From contig CM037596.1 in assembly GCA_021018995.1 (NCBI GenBank), forward strand, positions 12,971,501-13,035,500: a stretch of 64,000 bases of DNA, read 5' to 3'. The notes beneath the pieces were generated by a model. That model ran no database searches. It saw only the letters and a list, made by a program, of their open reading frames with translations, and was not told the origin of the DNA. How positions within the stretch are numbered: the stretch's first letter is position 1; every line of letters begins with the position of its first letter. Shown piece by piece: positions 1 through 11,253 of the stretch. Source of the stretch: Chloranthus sessilifolius (lineage: Eukaryota; Streptophyta; Magnoliopsida; Chloranthales; Chloranthaceae). A program made the position numbers and the translations under genes.

Positions 1-1866
1 GTGATCCTTGGCATGGATTGGTTATCAAACTATTGTGCGACGGTAGATTGCAAGAATAAGGTCGTCATCTTCAGACCCAACACGAGGAGATCGTTTAGAT
101 TTTGAGGAGAGAGGTCGACACACCTACCACTTATTTCGGCAGTCAGGGCCGAACGATTGATCAAAAAAGGGTGTAGTGGATACTTGGTATTTTTGAAAGA
201 GCAAAAAGAGGAGAAGAATGTGATCGCTGAAATAGCAATTGTGCGAGACTTCACCGATGTATTTCCAGAGGAGTTACCTGGATTACCTCCAGAGAGAGAA
301 ATAGAATTTGCCATCGACTTAGCACCAGGAACGGAGCCTGTTTCCAAAGCACCATACAGAATGGCTCCTGCTGAGTTGAAGGAGTTGAAAGAGCAGCTAT
401 AAGAGTTAATGGACAAGGGGTTTGTTAGACCGAGCGTGTCTTCATGGGGAGCACCGGTCTTGTTTGTAAAGAAGGATGGGTCAATGCGTCTGTGCATTGA
501 CTATCGACAATTGAATAAACTTACTATAAAAAACCGATACCCTTTGCCTAGGATAGATGACTTATTTGATCAACTGCAAGGAGCGAAGTATTTCTCAAAG
601 ATCGATTTGAGATCGGGATACCATCAGTTGAGAGTCAAGACAGAGGATATTCAGAAGATTGCATTCAGGACTCGATACGGACACTATGAGTTCCTAGTGA
701 TGCCGTTTGGATTGACAAATGCCCCGGCGTCATTCATGGATTTGATGAATAGGGTGTTTAAACCACACCTAGACTCTTGTGTCGTAGTGTTTGTTGATGA
801 CATCCTGATATATTCAAAATCAGAGAAAGAGAATGAAAAGCATTTGAAAATAGCCCTACAAACTCTACGTGAACACCAACTATATGCCAAGCTCAGCAAA
901 TGTGAGTTTTGGTTAGAAGAGGTTAGCTTTTTGGGACATGTTATCTCAAAGCTTGGTGTCACTGTAGATCCAGCAAAGATCGAAGCAGTAGTGAACTGGG
1001 AGCAACCAAGGACAGTGACCGACATCCGCAGTTTTCTAGGATTGGCGGGTTATTATCGACGTTTCGTTGAGGGTTTTTCGAAAATATCAGGACCACTCAC
1101 GAGACTTACACGGAAAGATTCAAGATTTGAATGGAGTGAGGTATGCGAGAAGAGTTTTCAAGAACTTAAGAAGAGACTCACTTCAGCTCCAGTGTTAGCA
1201 ATTCCTTCAGGCAGTGGAGGGTTTGCAGTGTATAGTGATGCTTCGTATACTGGGTTGGGCTGTGTGCTTAATCAGCCCAAAAAGGTGATAACGTATGGGT
1301 CAAGACAGTTGAAAGAGCATGAGAAGAATTATCCGACACATGACCTGGAATTAGCAGCGATCATTTTCGCGCTTAAGATTTGGAGACATTATTTGTACGG
1401 TGAGACGTTTGAGATCTTTACCGATCATAAGAGCCTCAGGTATTTGTTTACACAGAAGGAACTAAACATGAGGCAACGCAGATGGATGGAGTTTCTCAAG
1501 GACTATGACTGTTCCATACAATACCATTCAGGCAAGGCTAATGTAGTAGCTGACGCCTTGAGTGGGAAGAGTTCAGCTCAATTGGCCAGTTTAATTTTGG
1601 GTATGCACCGATGGAAGCTATTTGAAGACCTGGCCCTATACGATGCAAACATTGAGTCTCAAGTTACAGGAGCCTTCTTGGCTAAAATCTCAGTGAGACC
1701 AATGATATTTGAGCATATCCATGAACTACAGATGAAAGACCCGGCGCTAACAAAGATTCGTCAAGATGTGACGGAAGGCGTTACATCTGAGTTTTCAATC
1801 AAGGAGGATGGTTCCTTATTGTTTAAGGGCCGCCTCTGTATTTCAGATAACGCCGATCTACAGTGA
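1..1866 (+). pseudogene. Ty3/gypsy (Tekay/Del-type) pol: protease end, reverse transcriptase, RNase H
   Basis: The reading frame enters from outside the window in the end of the aspartic protease (ILGMDWL, a motif that follows the catalytic domain). It continues through the reverse transcriptase: [47 protein letters not shown] and the catalytic FVDDILIYS near 790-820. RNase H follows ([12 protein letters not shown] near 1230, [13 protein letters not shown] near 1420), ending in [13 protein letters not shown]. The frame is constant from base 1 but stops occur at about 103 (TGA), 400 (TAA, where the family has EQLQEL) and 1864 (TGA). Copying of the element's RNA into DNA would be its role; this copy cannot make the polyprotein. 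Motif order and the downstream chromodomain place it in the chromoviruses, most like Tekay/Del. The clade is inferred, the domains are seen. Confidence 0.93.
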
Positions 1867-2640
1867 ACAATTTTTGATGAATCTTACAAATCAAGCTATG
1901 CTATCCACCCAGGAAGCACAAAGATGTATCAGGATTTGAAAAAGAATCACTGGTGGAGAGGCTTGAAACAAGATGTGGCAGAGTACGTATCGCGGTGTTT
2001 GACATGTCAACAAGTGAAGATCGATCATAGACACCCCGTAGGACTATTGTAACCTCTACCTATACCAGAATGGAAGTGGGAATCGATCTCTATGGACTTC
2101 ATCGTTGGACTTCCGCGTACAGCAAAGAAGTACAATGCCATTTGGGTAGTGGTCGATCGATTGACCAAGTCAGCGCACTTCTTGCCTTATAACACGATGT
2201 ACACAGTGGGAAGACTAGCAGAGCTCTATATAAAAGAGATTGTCCGTTTGCATGGGATTCCGAGTAGCATTGTTTCGGACCATGACCCATTATATACATC
2301 AAAGTTCTGGAAGAAATTTCAAGAAGGAATGGGAACGCGACTAGATTTCAAGATCTGACATTCCATTACATGGTGACAGACTGAAAGGGTCAATCAGATC
2401 ATTGAGGACATGCTTAGGGCATGCATGTTAGAGTTACAAGGATCATGGGATCAACATCTACCCTTGATTGAGTTTGCAATAACAATAGTTTTTAGACGAG
2501 CATTGGGATGGCACCATATGAAGCTCTTTACGGATGGCAATGTAGATCGCCCATCAATTGGAAAGAAACGGGTGAGAAATTTGTTTTGGAACCCGAAATA
2601 TTTGAAGATAATGCCACCTATGTTTGGATGATAAGGGCAA
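1867..2640 (+). pseudogene. Ty3/gypsy integrase, decayed
   Basis: This continues the same pol. The zinc-binding HHCC part is visible (HPGSTKMYQDL, then CLTCQQVK near 1990-2020). The DDE core follows with SMDFIVGLP (first Asp, about 2090), IVSDHD (second Asp, about 2275) and QTERVNQI (Glu, about 2385). A TAA at about 2050 replaces a Gln codon in the family motif GLLQPLPIPEWKW, and small indels near 2350 and 2500-2640 shift the frame. Integrase would join retrotransposon DNA to host chromatin. Its position between RNase H and the chromodomain is the normal Ty3/gypsy order. Confidence 0.9.
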
Positions 2641-2689
2641 AACTCAAAGCAGCTTAAAGCAGACAGAAAAGCTACGCCGATATCAAGCA

Positions 2690-3134
2690 GATGAGTGTAG
2701 ACTTCAAAGTGGGTGAACACGTGTTTGTGAAAGTGTCACATATGAAGGGGGTGATGAGATTTGGAAAGAGAGGGAAACTAAGTCCCAGCTATCTTGGACC
2801 TTTTTAAATCTTGGGTCGAGTAGGGGAAGTTGCTTACCGTGTTGGATTGCCACCGTTATTCGATGCAGTACACAATGTCTTCCATGTGTCTATGCTCAGG
2901 AAATACCTTAATGACCCTAATCACGTATTGAGCGGTCAATCATTCGAGATGCATGAGGACATGACGATGATCGAAGAGCCGGTGGAGATTTTAGATCGAA
3001 AAGAACAAGTGTTGCGAACAAAGGAAATTCTATTAGTACTTGTTCGATGGAAGCATCATCCGGCCGAGGAAGCTACATGGGAACGAGAGGCCGATGTAAA
3101 AGAACAATATCCGGCCTTGTTTCCAACAACTTGA
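2690..3134 (+). pseudogene. Integrase C-terminus with chromodomain
   Basis: The segment holds the GPF/Y-like module (KVGEHVFVKVSHMKG, then YLGPF with a stop directly after). It continues with the conserved VFHVSMLRKYL and a terminal chromodomain (EPVEILDRKEQVLRTKEI ... VRWKHHPAEEATWE, about 2980-3090). In chromoviruses this domain guides integration toward particular chromatin. The natural stop is at 3132-3134. The chromodomain reads cleanly; the first half is in another frame, so the copy is broken. It is the strongest evidence for a chromovirus rather than an Athila- or Tat-type gypsy. Confidence 0.9.
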
Positions 3135-4242
3135 GAGTCAATTGTACCCCCGCAAGCGTGTTTGTGGATTTAAACCATGTTTGTAATTCAATATAGATCT
3201 TATGATCAATTTATCAAGAGAAAACGACTTATCCGCATAGCGATCCTAAGTTAAATGCCGTGATGGTGTATGTTGAAGAACCAATGACCAACTGATCATA
3301 AATTTCCAAAAGAAATCAAGTAGACAGAAAATTTTGAAAATCTACAGAATCTGATAAAAACCGATTAATCAATTTTCTAATCGATTAATCGATTTGGAAA
3401 TTTGATTAATTGATTTTGTTCGATTAGTCGACTGGCATGTGCCAGTGACTGGAAATTGGAGGATGATTCAGAAAATGAAAAAAAAGGAAATTTCGATTAA
3501 TCGATTGGGGATTCGATTAATCAATTTTGGATTTCGATTAATCGATCTGGGGGTTCGATTAATCGAATGACTAAATAAATTTTGAGGAAATTGAAGAATT
3601 TTATGTGATTTCGATTAATTGAAGAACATTTCGATTAATCGATTTTAGACTTCAATTAATCGAACTGGAAGTTCGACTAATCGAGTTACTTAATAAATTT
3701 GGAAAAAATTTGAAGGACGGCACGATTTCAATTAATCGAAGTGAATCTCGATTAATCGATTTTGAAATTTCGATTAATCGAATTGAATTTCGATTAATCA
3801 ACTGGCTCACGCCAGTGAGCTTCAGAACTTATATTCTTTAACGGACACGTTTCGATTAATCGAAATGGTTTCGATTAATCGAAATGGTTTCGATTAATCG
3901 ATCTTGACTTTCGACTAATCGATTTTGGAAATCGATTAATTGATTTCGAGCGGCTTAACCTAATTTTGAAACTCGATTAATCGAATTGGAATTTTGATTA
4001 ATCGAAGCAAGTCTATATATATGTAAATTGGGGTTTTTGGTGCCCATTTGAAAATTTGAAGCTTGGGCGCCATTTCTCCTTCTTCTCCGACCATCCATTC
4101 GAGCTAGGGTTTTGGACATTCTTCGTCGATTTCGGACCGAGATCGGCCATTTTCGTATAGAAATCTAAGGTAAACCCTAGAGTTCTACTTCTTTTTTGAA
4201 TTTAACTTAGTAAACCCTAGATTTTTGTGGATTTGAGTAGAA
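3135..4242 (+). mobile_element. Promoter-like, LTR-like region between pol and a short ORF
   Basis: No gene is seen here. After the pol stop come about 200 bases without landmarks, then the GATTAATC array (3360-4005), a TATA-like run at 4014-4022 (tctatatatatg) and a leader rich in 'aaaccctag'. The leader has donor-like AAG/GTAAAC near 4169 and acceptor-like ..TTGAGTAG/AA just before the ATG at 4243. The position after pol suggests the element's LTR; the position before an ORF suggests a 5' leader. No tRNA primer-binding site and no TG...CA borders could be fixed, so the LTR reading is tentative. Confidence 0.4.
3360..4005. repeat. Palindromic GATTAATC array
   Basis: Many copies of the palindrome TCGATTAATCGA, and one-base variants such as TCGACTAATCGA and TTGATTAATTGA, are spaced by short AT-rich linkers of uneven length. 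The motif rather than the linker is conserved, so this is not a simple tandem satellite. The same motif recurs in the LTR at 5030-5500. Confidence 0.9.
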
Positions 4243-4542
4243 ATGCCGCCCAAAACCCGTTTATCTTCGAAGAAGGCAACGACCAAACTCCCGGTCCGGC
4301 GTAAAAATGCCGCACCGCCACCACCTACCCCATCATTGGTGAGGACTCCATCACCGTCGGGATCGGAGACCACCTTCGGTTCGACGAGCGCGGCTTCGCG
4401 CGAGTCTTCGCCTATGCCACCACCACCCACCAATGTCGAGCAGCCCAATGAGTGGTGGGCGGCTAAGACTTTTGAGATCGAGTACATCATCGATCAAACC
4501 CAACTTGTCATAAATTTGACTAAGAAGGAGTTCACTATTTGA
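4243..4542 (+). CDS. Short basic, proline/serine-rich ORF, possibly the start of a gag
   Basis: The ORF encodes 99 residues. It has a basic N-terminus (MPPKTRLSSKKATTK), then a Pro/Ser/Thr-rich stretch with two runs of prolines, then EWWAAKTFEIEYIIDQ, and stops. Basic MPP... openings are common in plant gypsy Gag proteins, and the ORF follows a promoter-like leader, so a truncated gag start is the best guess. No zinc knuckle or other domain is visible. Directly downstream (about 4550) the sequence becomes LTR-family sequence, which suggests that the ORF was cut there by a junction. It could also be a small host ORF with a spliced 5' leader. Confidence 0.4.
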   Translation: MPPKTRLSSKKATTKLPVRRKNAAPPPPTPSLVRTPSPSGSETTFGSTSAASRESSPMPPPPTNVEQPNEWWAAKTFEIEYIIDQTQLVINLTKKEFTI

Positions 4543-5029
4543 CTAGAAAAATGATGAACGGATGTGATGTGAGAATGATGTAACTGTGTGGAGTGTTGTG
4601 TGAATCTAGAGTCACATACACCTATCTAGGTGTATGTGCTTAACACCAAGACAAGAGGGATATAAGGGTTTAATAACCCTATTTCTCTTTTGTTTGAACT
4701 ATTGAAGAGAGAGTTAAGAGGAGAGAGAGAGAAGTAAAGAGGAGTTATTGATGAAGAGGTGAATGCAAATTAAAGGGTAGATAAGAGCATTCATTGACGG
4801 ATTCAAGCGATTGGGATCGTGAAGCAAGTGATGGAACCCTAGCCGTCAAACCCAACAAATCTATCCCTTGAAGGGATTCTTGAGGTAAGTTTTAAATTGA
4901 AGTTAATGCATAGATGTAGGATGATTAAATTCGGTCAAAAATGCTTAGAAGGGCATATTAAAGGCATAGGAAAGAAAGGATTGAGATTTGGAAGATCAGC
5001 TCGAAAGGGGACTGAATCTGGCCAAATCT

Positions 5030-5500
5030 ATTAATCGAATTGGGAGTTCGATTAATCGATTTTGGCCCAGAAGTTGAAAAGTCATGGAAGCCTGAATTTG
5101 ATTAATCGAAATGAATTTTGATTAATCGATTTGGATTTCGATTAATCGATTTGGAAATCGACTAATCGACTGAGAAGCTCCAGCCACTGGAGGAAAGTAA
5201 CCTGGGAAAATCGACTAATCGAATTGAAATTTTGATTAATCGATTTCAGATTTCGATTAATCGATTTGGAATCGATTAATCAATTTTGTGATTTCGACCA
5301 CTCGATTTAAGAATCGACTGCTTTATGTTGGAGACCTCGATTAATCGATTTGGGATCGATTAATCGAATTTGAATTTCGATTAATCGATTTTGAGAATTG
5401 ATTAATCGATTTTGGTTTCAATTATTCGATTTTGGGAATCGATTAATCGAATTGCATTTAGATTAATCGATTTTGGGAATCGATTAATCGACTTTGACAG
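5030..5500. repeat. Palindromic GATTAATC array in LTR C
   Basis: About twenty TCGATTAATCGA-type palindromes (some ACTAATCG or AATTAATC variants) lie in about 470 bp with linkers of roughly 6-25 bp. They sit between the promoter-like part and the mini-exon of the LTR, the same place that the GATCGATC arrays occupy in LTRs B and D. Confidence 0.9.
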
Positions 5501-6556
5501 TTTTGCTTAAACTTTATATTTGACTTTGAGATTCAGGGAGGGTCTTGGACCTTCTTTGTTACATCTTTAGTGATGAGTTACATGTGTTATGTTGTACCAT
5601 AGGTGGTACGTATGATCATGAGCACGAGGAGCCACGTGGGACCTTGATGCTAGGAGTTTCAAAGACTTGAGGTAGGGAACACCTTGAACATGTACTTTAA
5701 TTTCAAGAGCATGTATGTAGTGATATAATTATTAAATTTGAAGTTGTTTTAATTGTGAAAAGCTTTGTGAAAATGGGTGCGTGTGTGACACCAAGAATGT
5801 GATAAAGGCATCTATGTGATGCAAGTAATTAAGAACAATAATCTAATGAGATTGAGACATCCCCAGGGGATGAGAAAGTAATAAAGTTATCAGGTGTGAT
5901 GCGGGTATGTAAACATCCCAGGGATGTATACATAGGATTGAATAATTACTGTTGAGGCCTAACTGATATAAGATAGCACACTTACACGGTGAATAACTGT
6001 ATGTAAAACACATATTATTTTTGTTATTTGAGGTTTGAAAGATACCCCACCGACGTGGCGGGATACCCACGACTGACGCGACAGGTATCTGTGACCGGTA
6101 CGGCGGTGAATCCGTACACCAGTATGGAGGTTTATCCATGACCGTAAGTACATCCTAGGGATGTTGTGTGATATTTAACCCCGCCGCTTAGTGAAAAAGG
6201 GACTTGGGTCGTATTCCCAGGGAATACATTTTTTACAACTGTCTAATTAGATGACGATGAAGGGTATCTCATTAGAGCTCGCTGCTATATTACTCGGAGA
6301 TTACTTAAGTTGGAGATTTAAGTTTTGCTTTAGGCCTGTTCAGTATCATTCATGATGAATCAATAGTAAAGTAAAACATGCTAATAATCAGTAAATTTGA
6401 AAGTAAATTCATCAGATTTAAATTGTTTCTTTCAAAAGCATAGACACATCATGCATAGAGTATCATGGAATATATGTGAGTTTTAACGTATATGTTCACT
6501 GTGTTTGTTCCCTATTGAGCTAGGATGTAGCTCACCCTTTTGACTATACGTCGCAG

Positions 6557-6660
6557 GTCCATTGATAACAGCTGTAGAGGCTTCGGGAGACATTGATCCG
6601 GGTGATTCGGATTACGCACCTGGAGACGAGTTGGAGCCTCCACCTGAGGACTTCTTCTAG
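6557..6660 (+). other. Acidic peptide reading frame in LTR C
   Basis: After the acceptor-like TATACGTCGCAG, an open frame encodes an acidic tail with SGDIDPGDSDY, APGDELEPPPEDFF and a stop. The same signature (D/E-SD-x-DY, then PP-E/D-EFF) occurs at the same place in the other LTRs of the family. No function is known to me. It may be the last exon of a spliced LTR transcript. Confidence 0.55.
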
Positions 6661-7125
6661 GTGACTGTGCTGTGTACTTTGATAGAGAGTCAGTTTTGTG
6701 AGCAGATTAGTGCGACTTGGTATGTCGAGCCTTTATTTTTGAAATAATGTAATTAAATTGGATATTCTTTTGGCGAACCATCTTGGGTGATCTGTTTATC
6801 ACCGATGGTTCGGGTCGGTTCTCAGCTCATGCAGTGGCATGAAAGTAGAACTGTCTTTTGCGTATGCCAGTTGGGCAAATTAACATTTTTCGCTTTAATG
6901 AGATTATTTGCTTTATTTATTTAATTGTGCTTGTTAAATTAATGTTCCGTGCTAGGCTTTGGGGCACGGTCTGGAGGATTGTGCTGATGGCACGGGTTTC
7001 GAGGTGCCAAAATCCGGGCTGTCACATTCTGTATGTGTGAATGATCTGTGGAGAATCATAAAATTTATGGAAGAAGTAGGTTAAAAATCAACGGAATGCA
7101 TTTATGACAGAGACTGTCATTTTCG

Positions 7126-7725
7126 ATTGATCAAATTGAGTATTTGATCGATCAAATTATAATTCGATCGATCAAATTTGATATTTGATTGATCGAATTG
7201 TATAACCCCCTATAGAATAGGAGGGTGCTTTTTAAGAGGTTCATGGCCGATATGTCCAATCGATCAAAATGGGGATTTGATCGATCAAATTTAAAACTGA
7301 TCGATCAGAATATGAAGTGATCGATCAAGTGTGAATTGATCAATCAATTGAGAATTGATCGATCGAACTGTGAGATTGATTGATCAAATTTTATAAATAA
7401 CTTATATAACAGGAGGTGTATTTTTCTAAAATTTTGACTTGGAATATCTGATCGATCAAATTGAGGATTCGATCGATCAAATAGAGAGATTGATCGATCG
7501 AATTTTCTCTATTCTGTAATGGTGGAATGTTAGTTTTGATCGATCAAATATGAGAATTGATCGATCAACTTGAGAATCCGATTGATCAAATAGGAAGTTG
7601 ATCGATCAGAGTTCCTCTGTTATGCCTGTAAAGGATTAAGGCATCTGATCGATCAATTGAAGTGATTGATCGATCTGATGTGAATCTGATCGATCAAATG
7701 AAGGAATTCATTGATCGAATTCCCT
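7126..7725. repeat. Palindromic GATCGATC array in LTR D
   Basis: The repeated core is TTGATCGATCAA and near variants (TCGATTGATCAA, TGATCGATCTGA), separated by short A/T- and G-rich linkers of varying length. The array is interrupted twice, at about 7201-7250 and 7395-7440, by related 'aggagg(t)g' segments. Confidence 0.9.
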
Positions 7726-8597
7726 GTTTTGGCCTATCTTAGTTTTCTGAGAAAACCATTACTGAGTAGTGTACCAATTAGTATTCTGACACTTCTGACA
7801 CTTAGTACACTATACATTTGGTCTAGGTCAAGACCAGGACACCTTAAATAGCTTTGGATTTGCTTAGAAAGATCTGTTCTAAGGTAGGAGAATTCAACTT
7901 AATTTGGATCTGATTATGACTGTATGGTTTCCTAGCATTTGTATCTGATTTCTTCTGTTTTAAAAGCATGTCTTGCATATAAATGAAAGCTCTGTTATAT
8001 CTGTTCTCTGCAATCTGATTCTTGTCATTTGTTCTCTATAAATTCTAATTTCTGTATCTGTACTTTGATATCTGATTCCTGAGGTTCTGTATATGTATTG
8101 ATTTAAAGTTCATATAACGAATCCCCTTGACGTTGTAGGATACTCACGATTGAAACGGCGGGATATCCGTGTATCTGATTTATAAACCTCCTAGCACAAG
8201 TTACTCTCCTTTGAAGAGGCTTAATGTAAACATTTGTAATTGTTCATTGAACGACGATGGTCGGGGTTACCCATCGGCACACATCTAGCTATCACGTGCT
8301 ATATTCACGAGAGTTATTTAAGTACAGAATTTAGTCACTAAATACTGTATGTATGCATCTGACAACTCTGAGAATAAAGTCTATTTCTGATAATTCTGCA
8401 TCTATTTTGTTCTTTAAAGTTCTGCATCCAATATCTAATCATCAGTCTCCATCTACTTTGTTCTGTCTGCATTCTCTGATTTAATCATCTATTCTGAGTT
8501 ATATTCTATAAACCATGTTTTACATTTTAGATGTAATTTATTTGAGTTTTCTTCTATTGAGCTTAGATGGTTAGCTCACCCTATCTCTATATAATAG

Positions 8598-8704
8598 GTT
8601 CTGAGGCTAGGGTTCTTGGCACTGAGAGTGATCTTGATTACCAGCCCGAGGCTAAGGCTGAGAAGGAGGACACTGACACTCCTGCTGACGAGTTTTATCA
8701 GTAG
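8598..8704 (+). other. Acidic peptide reading frame in LTR D
   Basis: After ATAATAG the frame reads through TESDLDYQPEAKAEKEDTD and ends PADEFYQ-stop. It is homologous in place and pattern to the frames at 6557-6660, 26082-26188 (minus) and 29369-29466. Confidence 0.6.
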
Positions 8705-9111
8705 CTTGGATATTAGTTTTGTATTTTGGGTTCTATACATGTATTTTTGAATTATTTGTGTGCCTGATGGCCACCTTTTTGTATTATTTACTATAGATGT
8801 TTTACTCATAGTTTTATATATTCTATAGGAACCACTATTAGGAATCATTATTTTGGGTGATAGATGTCCATCACCAGTGGCTCTTCTTAGTTCCTTTTTG
8901 AGGATGTATATTCTTTTGATTTACTTATATGTATTGTTTTATTTATTTTTTTATTTTAGAGCCTTATATGATGACTCGATCTGCCACTATAGATAGTGTC
9001 TGTTTTGATTTTCGCTAGATAAGCAGACATTCTTTGGTTGGTTTCGGGGATCATCCAGAGTTATGATCCTGATAGCACGGGTTTCTAGGTGCAAAAATTC
9101 GGACTGTCACA

Positions 9112-9594
9112 GAAAGGCAAGTACAATTTAAGGACTTCAATTGGCTAGGATGGTGGTGAGAAAGAGATGAGATTCCGAAAGAGAGAAAAGTTGAGAGGCA
9201 CTTTCTGTAGAATTGGCATAGTGGAAAATAGGGCAATGCTTCACATCTTTATGTGTGCAATGCAAAATTCTCCTAGAATTTCGACAGCGCTTCTATGCTA
9301 TATCACCAAAGGGAAGTGGCCCAATATTTTGTCCCGATTGGATGCTCACACCACACACTACACTTTAGAGGGAGGAGAGAGAAAGTGCGGGTTTAACGGT
9401 CAACACACAATTTAATATTTCATATTTTTATTAAAAACATGAGATAAAGAATACAAGATCCATATAGCCAAGTAGATGATACACCTATTTATAGATGTGT
9501 AGCCGACCCATGCAACCCTCTAAAATATGTGGCCTAGATTCAACCACATTTGCTTGATGTATATCCAACCAGCTTATTTCTTGCATTAACAAAA
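9112..9594. other. No gene seen
   Basis: The ORF at 9167-9415 has no recognisable domain and no sign of selection. The end of this stretch is AT-rich with a short palindromic piece (acacctatttatagatgtgt, about 9480). It is probably part of an older insertion. Confidence 0.5.
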
Positions 9595-9745
9595 GGACAG
9601 TGTTATACAGTGGTCAATTTTTTATAGATAATTTTGCAGGCAACTTATGTGGCGTGGCGTAACTGGTTGCATGCATAATAGGGCCCAAGCACTGCAGCTA
9701 GTCATGTCACGGCACATAAGCTGCCTGTAAAATTGTCTACCACAT
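9595..9745. mobile_element. Hairpin MITE, copy M1
   Basis: It starts GGACAGTGTTATA. Its left arm (..aattttgcaggcaactta..) pairs imperfectly over about 48 bp with the right arm (..gctgcctgtaaaattgtc). A second copy lies at 36801-36955 with the same opening and the same arm order. The exact right end and TSD are not resolved. Confidence 0.65.
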
Positions 9746-9883
9746 GTACACCTACTTAGATGTGACTTTATGAATGGCATGCAACACCGACTTAGAGAAC
9801 AAATGACAAAACAAGGATGTGGCTTGATGATAACCACATGTACCAAGTAAAATACTTTGCCCTTCATTAATACAAAGGTACAA

Positions 9884-9897
9884 CTTGATGGTCTCTT
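9884..9897. repeat. LINE target-site duplication, left
   Basis: CTTGATGGTCTCTT is identical to 20563-20576, where it follows the LINE 5' end. Here it directly follows the A-rich 3' tail. Confidence 0.93.
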
Positions 9898-10195
9898 ATT
9901 TATTTTTTTTGATCGGTAAGCAGGGTTTTAGGTTCCCTACCCTTTATTATTAAGAAAGAGAAGATTACAGACGTGTGTAATTACAAATCAAATCTTCTCT
10001 GAGATGGGAGAGTAAATCAAGATCGATATCACCTAAGTTTAGCCAACGCAAAATCGTGGATTTGTTGGTACCCTTCTTCGCTAGAAAGTCTGCAGCACCA
10101 TTCACTCCCCTCCAAATGTGAGAAATACTAGCCGAACAAAATCTTTTTATCGATTCTCTACACTCTTCAATAGCAATCCGACTTCTCCAAGGAAC

Positions 10196-10602
10196 CTAAG
10201 ATTTCTTTAAGATATTACTTACAACATTCATAGAGCCCGATTCAACCAGAATATTTGTAATATTAAGGTCAAATGCCATCTTTAAACCATATCGAATGGC
10301 TTCCACCTCAGCCCTTGATATATCAGTAGCCACAATAGGACCATGAAAGCTTGCAACATGATTGCCATCTCCATCTCTAAACACTCCCCAATACCAAACT
10401 CGCCATCAACAAGCGACACATCCATATTTAACTTGATGAATTTTTCCTTCGGAGGACTCCAATGGCAAGAAACCATTGTCTTCTTCTTGCCTGCCTTAAT
10501 ATTCCATTTGCTCATGATCTGCTCCTCAGTCAGTGTGTCAGTATAATTTTGTAAAGAGTTTAGGATATCTTCGCCTTCCATTAGAATAACAATGTCTTCC
10601 AC
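10196..10602 (-). pseudogene. LINE ORF2 C-terminal RNase H
   Basis: Two overlapping frames together show a plant-type RNase H (RVT_3 family): FIKLNMDVSLV and FGIGECLEMEMA, then ISRAEVEAIRYGLKMAFDLN, NILVESGSMNVVSNILKK. The usual DG..N start is altered (NMDVS for NxDGS), and a frameshift near 10380 splits the domain. RNase H removes the RNA strand after copying; it is found at the end of ORF2 in many plant L1 elements. Confidence 0.8.
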
Positions 10603-10812
10603 AATCCTCCGAAGGATAATTTTCTTGTGGGTACTACTATCTTTAAAAATTCAACAGTTTCTCTCCCGCCATAGATGCCAAATACAAGTAGAAAAAGCAA
10701 TCGCTATCATATAGCTAATTCTCCTTTTCCCTTGAGCCTTCTTCATACAGAAAAGAAGTTCCTCTTCGAAGTTGTAGGATTGCTTTTTTACAAGTTGAAG
10801 TCTTCCAAGGAT

Positions 10813-11235
10813 CTACTTCCATATCCACCTCGAATACGAACATTTGAAGAATAGGTGGTCATGATTTTCCACATCAGCCCAACATAAGACACATCCTGAT
10901 GGGATAATGATTCCTCTTCCACAAAGATTATCCATGGTCATAAGTTTCCCTTGAATTGCCAACCATGCACACATGGAATGTTTAGGAATTTTCGCTGAGT
11001 GCCAAATGAAATTCTTCCAACATATCTTAGTGCTAATTGGTTGAAACAACGCCCATGCCAACTTGAGAGTAAGACCTTGAGGAATTACGACATCTTGAAC
11101 CACCGTCCACGCTTCCTCCATTTTCCTTATAGATGGCTGAGGGAGATTCCAACTTTGAATCTCAATCACATCAACAACCTCGGCTTCTTCCGGAATACCT
11201 GACTGATACATGATTCTTCTCCCATATCTCTGCAT
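10813..11235 (-). pseudogene. LINE ORF2 zf-RVT region
   Basis: The segment has the zinc-binding RVT-associated pattern of plant LINEs: WKNFIWHSAKIPKHSMCAW, LCGRGIIIPSGCVLC, ENHDHLFFKCSYSRWIW. Cysteines and histidines stand in the expected spacing. It lies between the reverse transcriptase and the RNase H. Confidence 0.85.
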
Positions 11236-11253
11236 AAGGGTACCGCCTTTGAT

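Larger units (their letters stand above)
4550..7026 (+). mobile_element. Long gypsy LTR, copy C, 5'-truncated
   Basis: It belongs to the LTR family shared with 24782-29784, 25672-28360, 32841-35432 and 42710-50800. Seen in order: TATA-like gggatataag (about 4660), the palindrome array (5030-5500), a splice-bounded mini-exon (5603-5671), a block with GACGATG near 6250, the hairpin TGAGCTAGGATGTAGCTCA (about 6516), the acceptor-like ACGTCGCAG (6548-6556), an acidic reading frame, and the terminus CCGGGCTGTCACA at 7026. The TGTAATA start is missing; the left edge near 4550 abuts the short ORF. No TSD can be paired. Confidence 0.75.
7027..9111 (+). mobile_element. Long gypsy LTR, copy D, 5'-truncated
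   Basis: It begins immediately after the end of LTR C, without the usual start or promoter part. It contains the GATCGATC array (7126-7725), a mini-exon (7827-7883), the ATTGAACGACGATGG...CCCATCG block (about 8246-8276), TGAGCTTAGATGGTTAGCTCA (about 8557), an acceptor-like ATAATAG (8591-8597), an acidic frame, and the terminus TTCGGACTGTCACA at 9111. Sequence detail (TTCTGAGGCTAGGG, DEFY ending) is closer to LTR B than to LTR C. LTR C may have inserted into D or recombined with it; no TSD was found. Confidence 0.75.

Noticed and set aside
4185..4490. Minus-strand ORF opposite the proline-rich ORF
   Set aside because: It is a shadow frame; the plus-strand frame has a promoter-like leader and is preferred.
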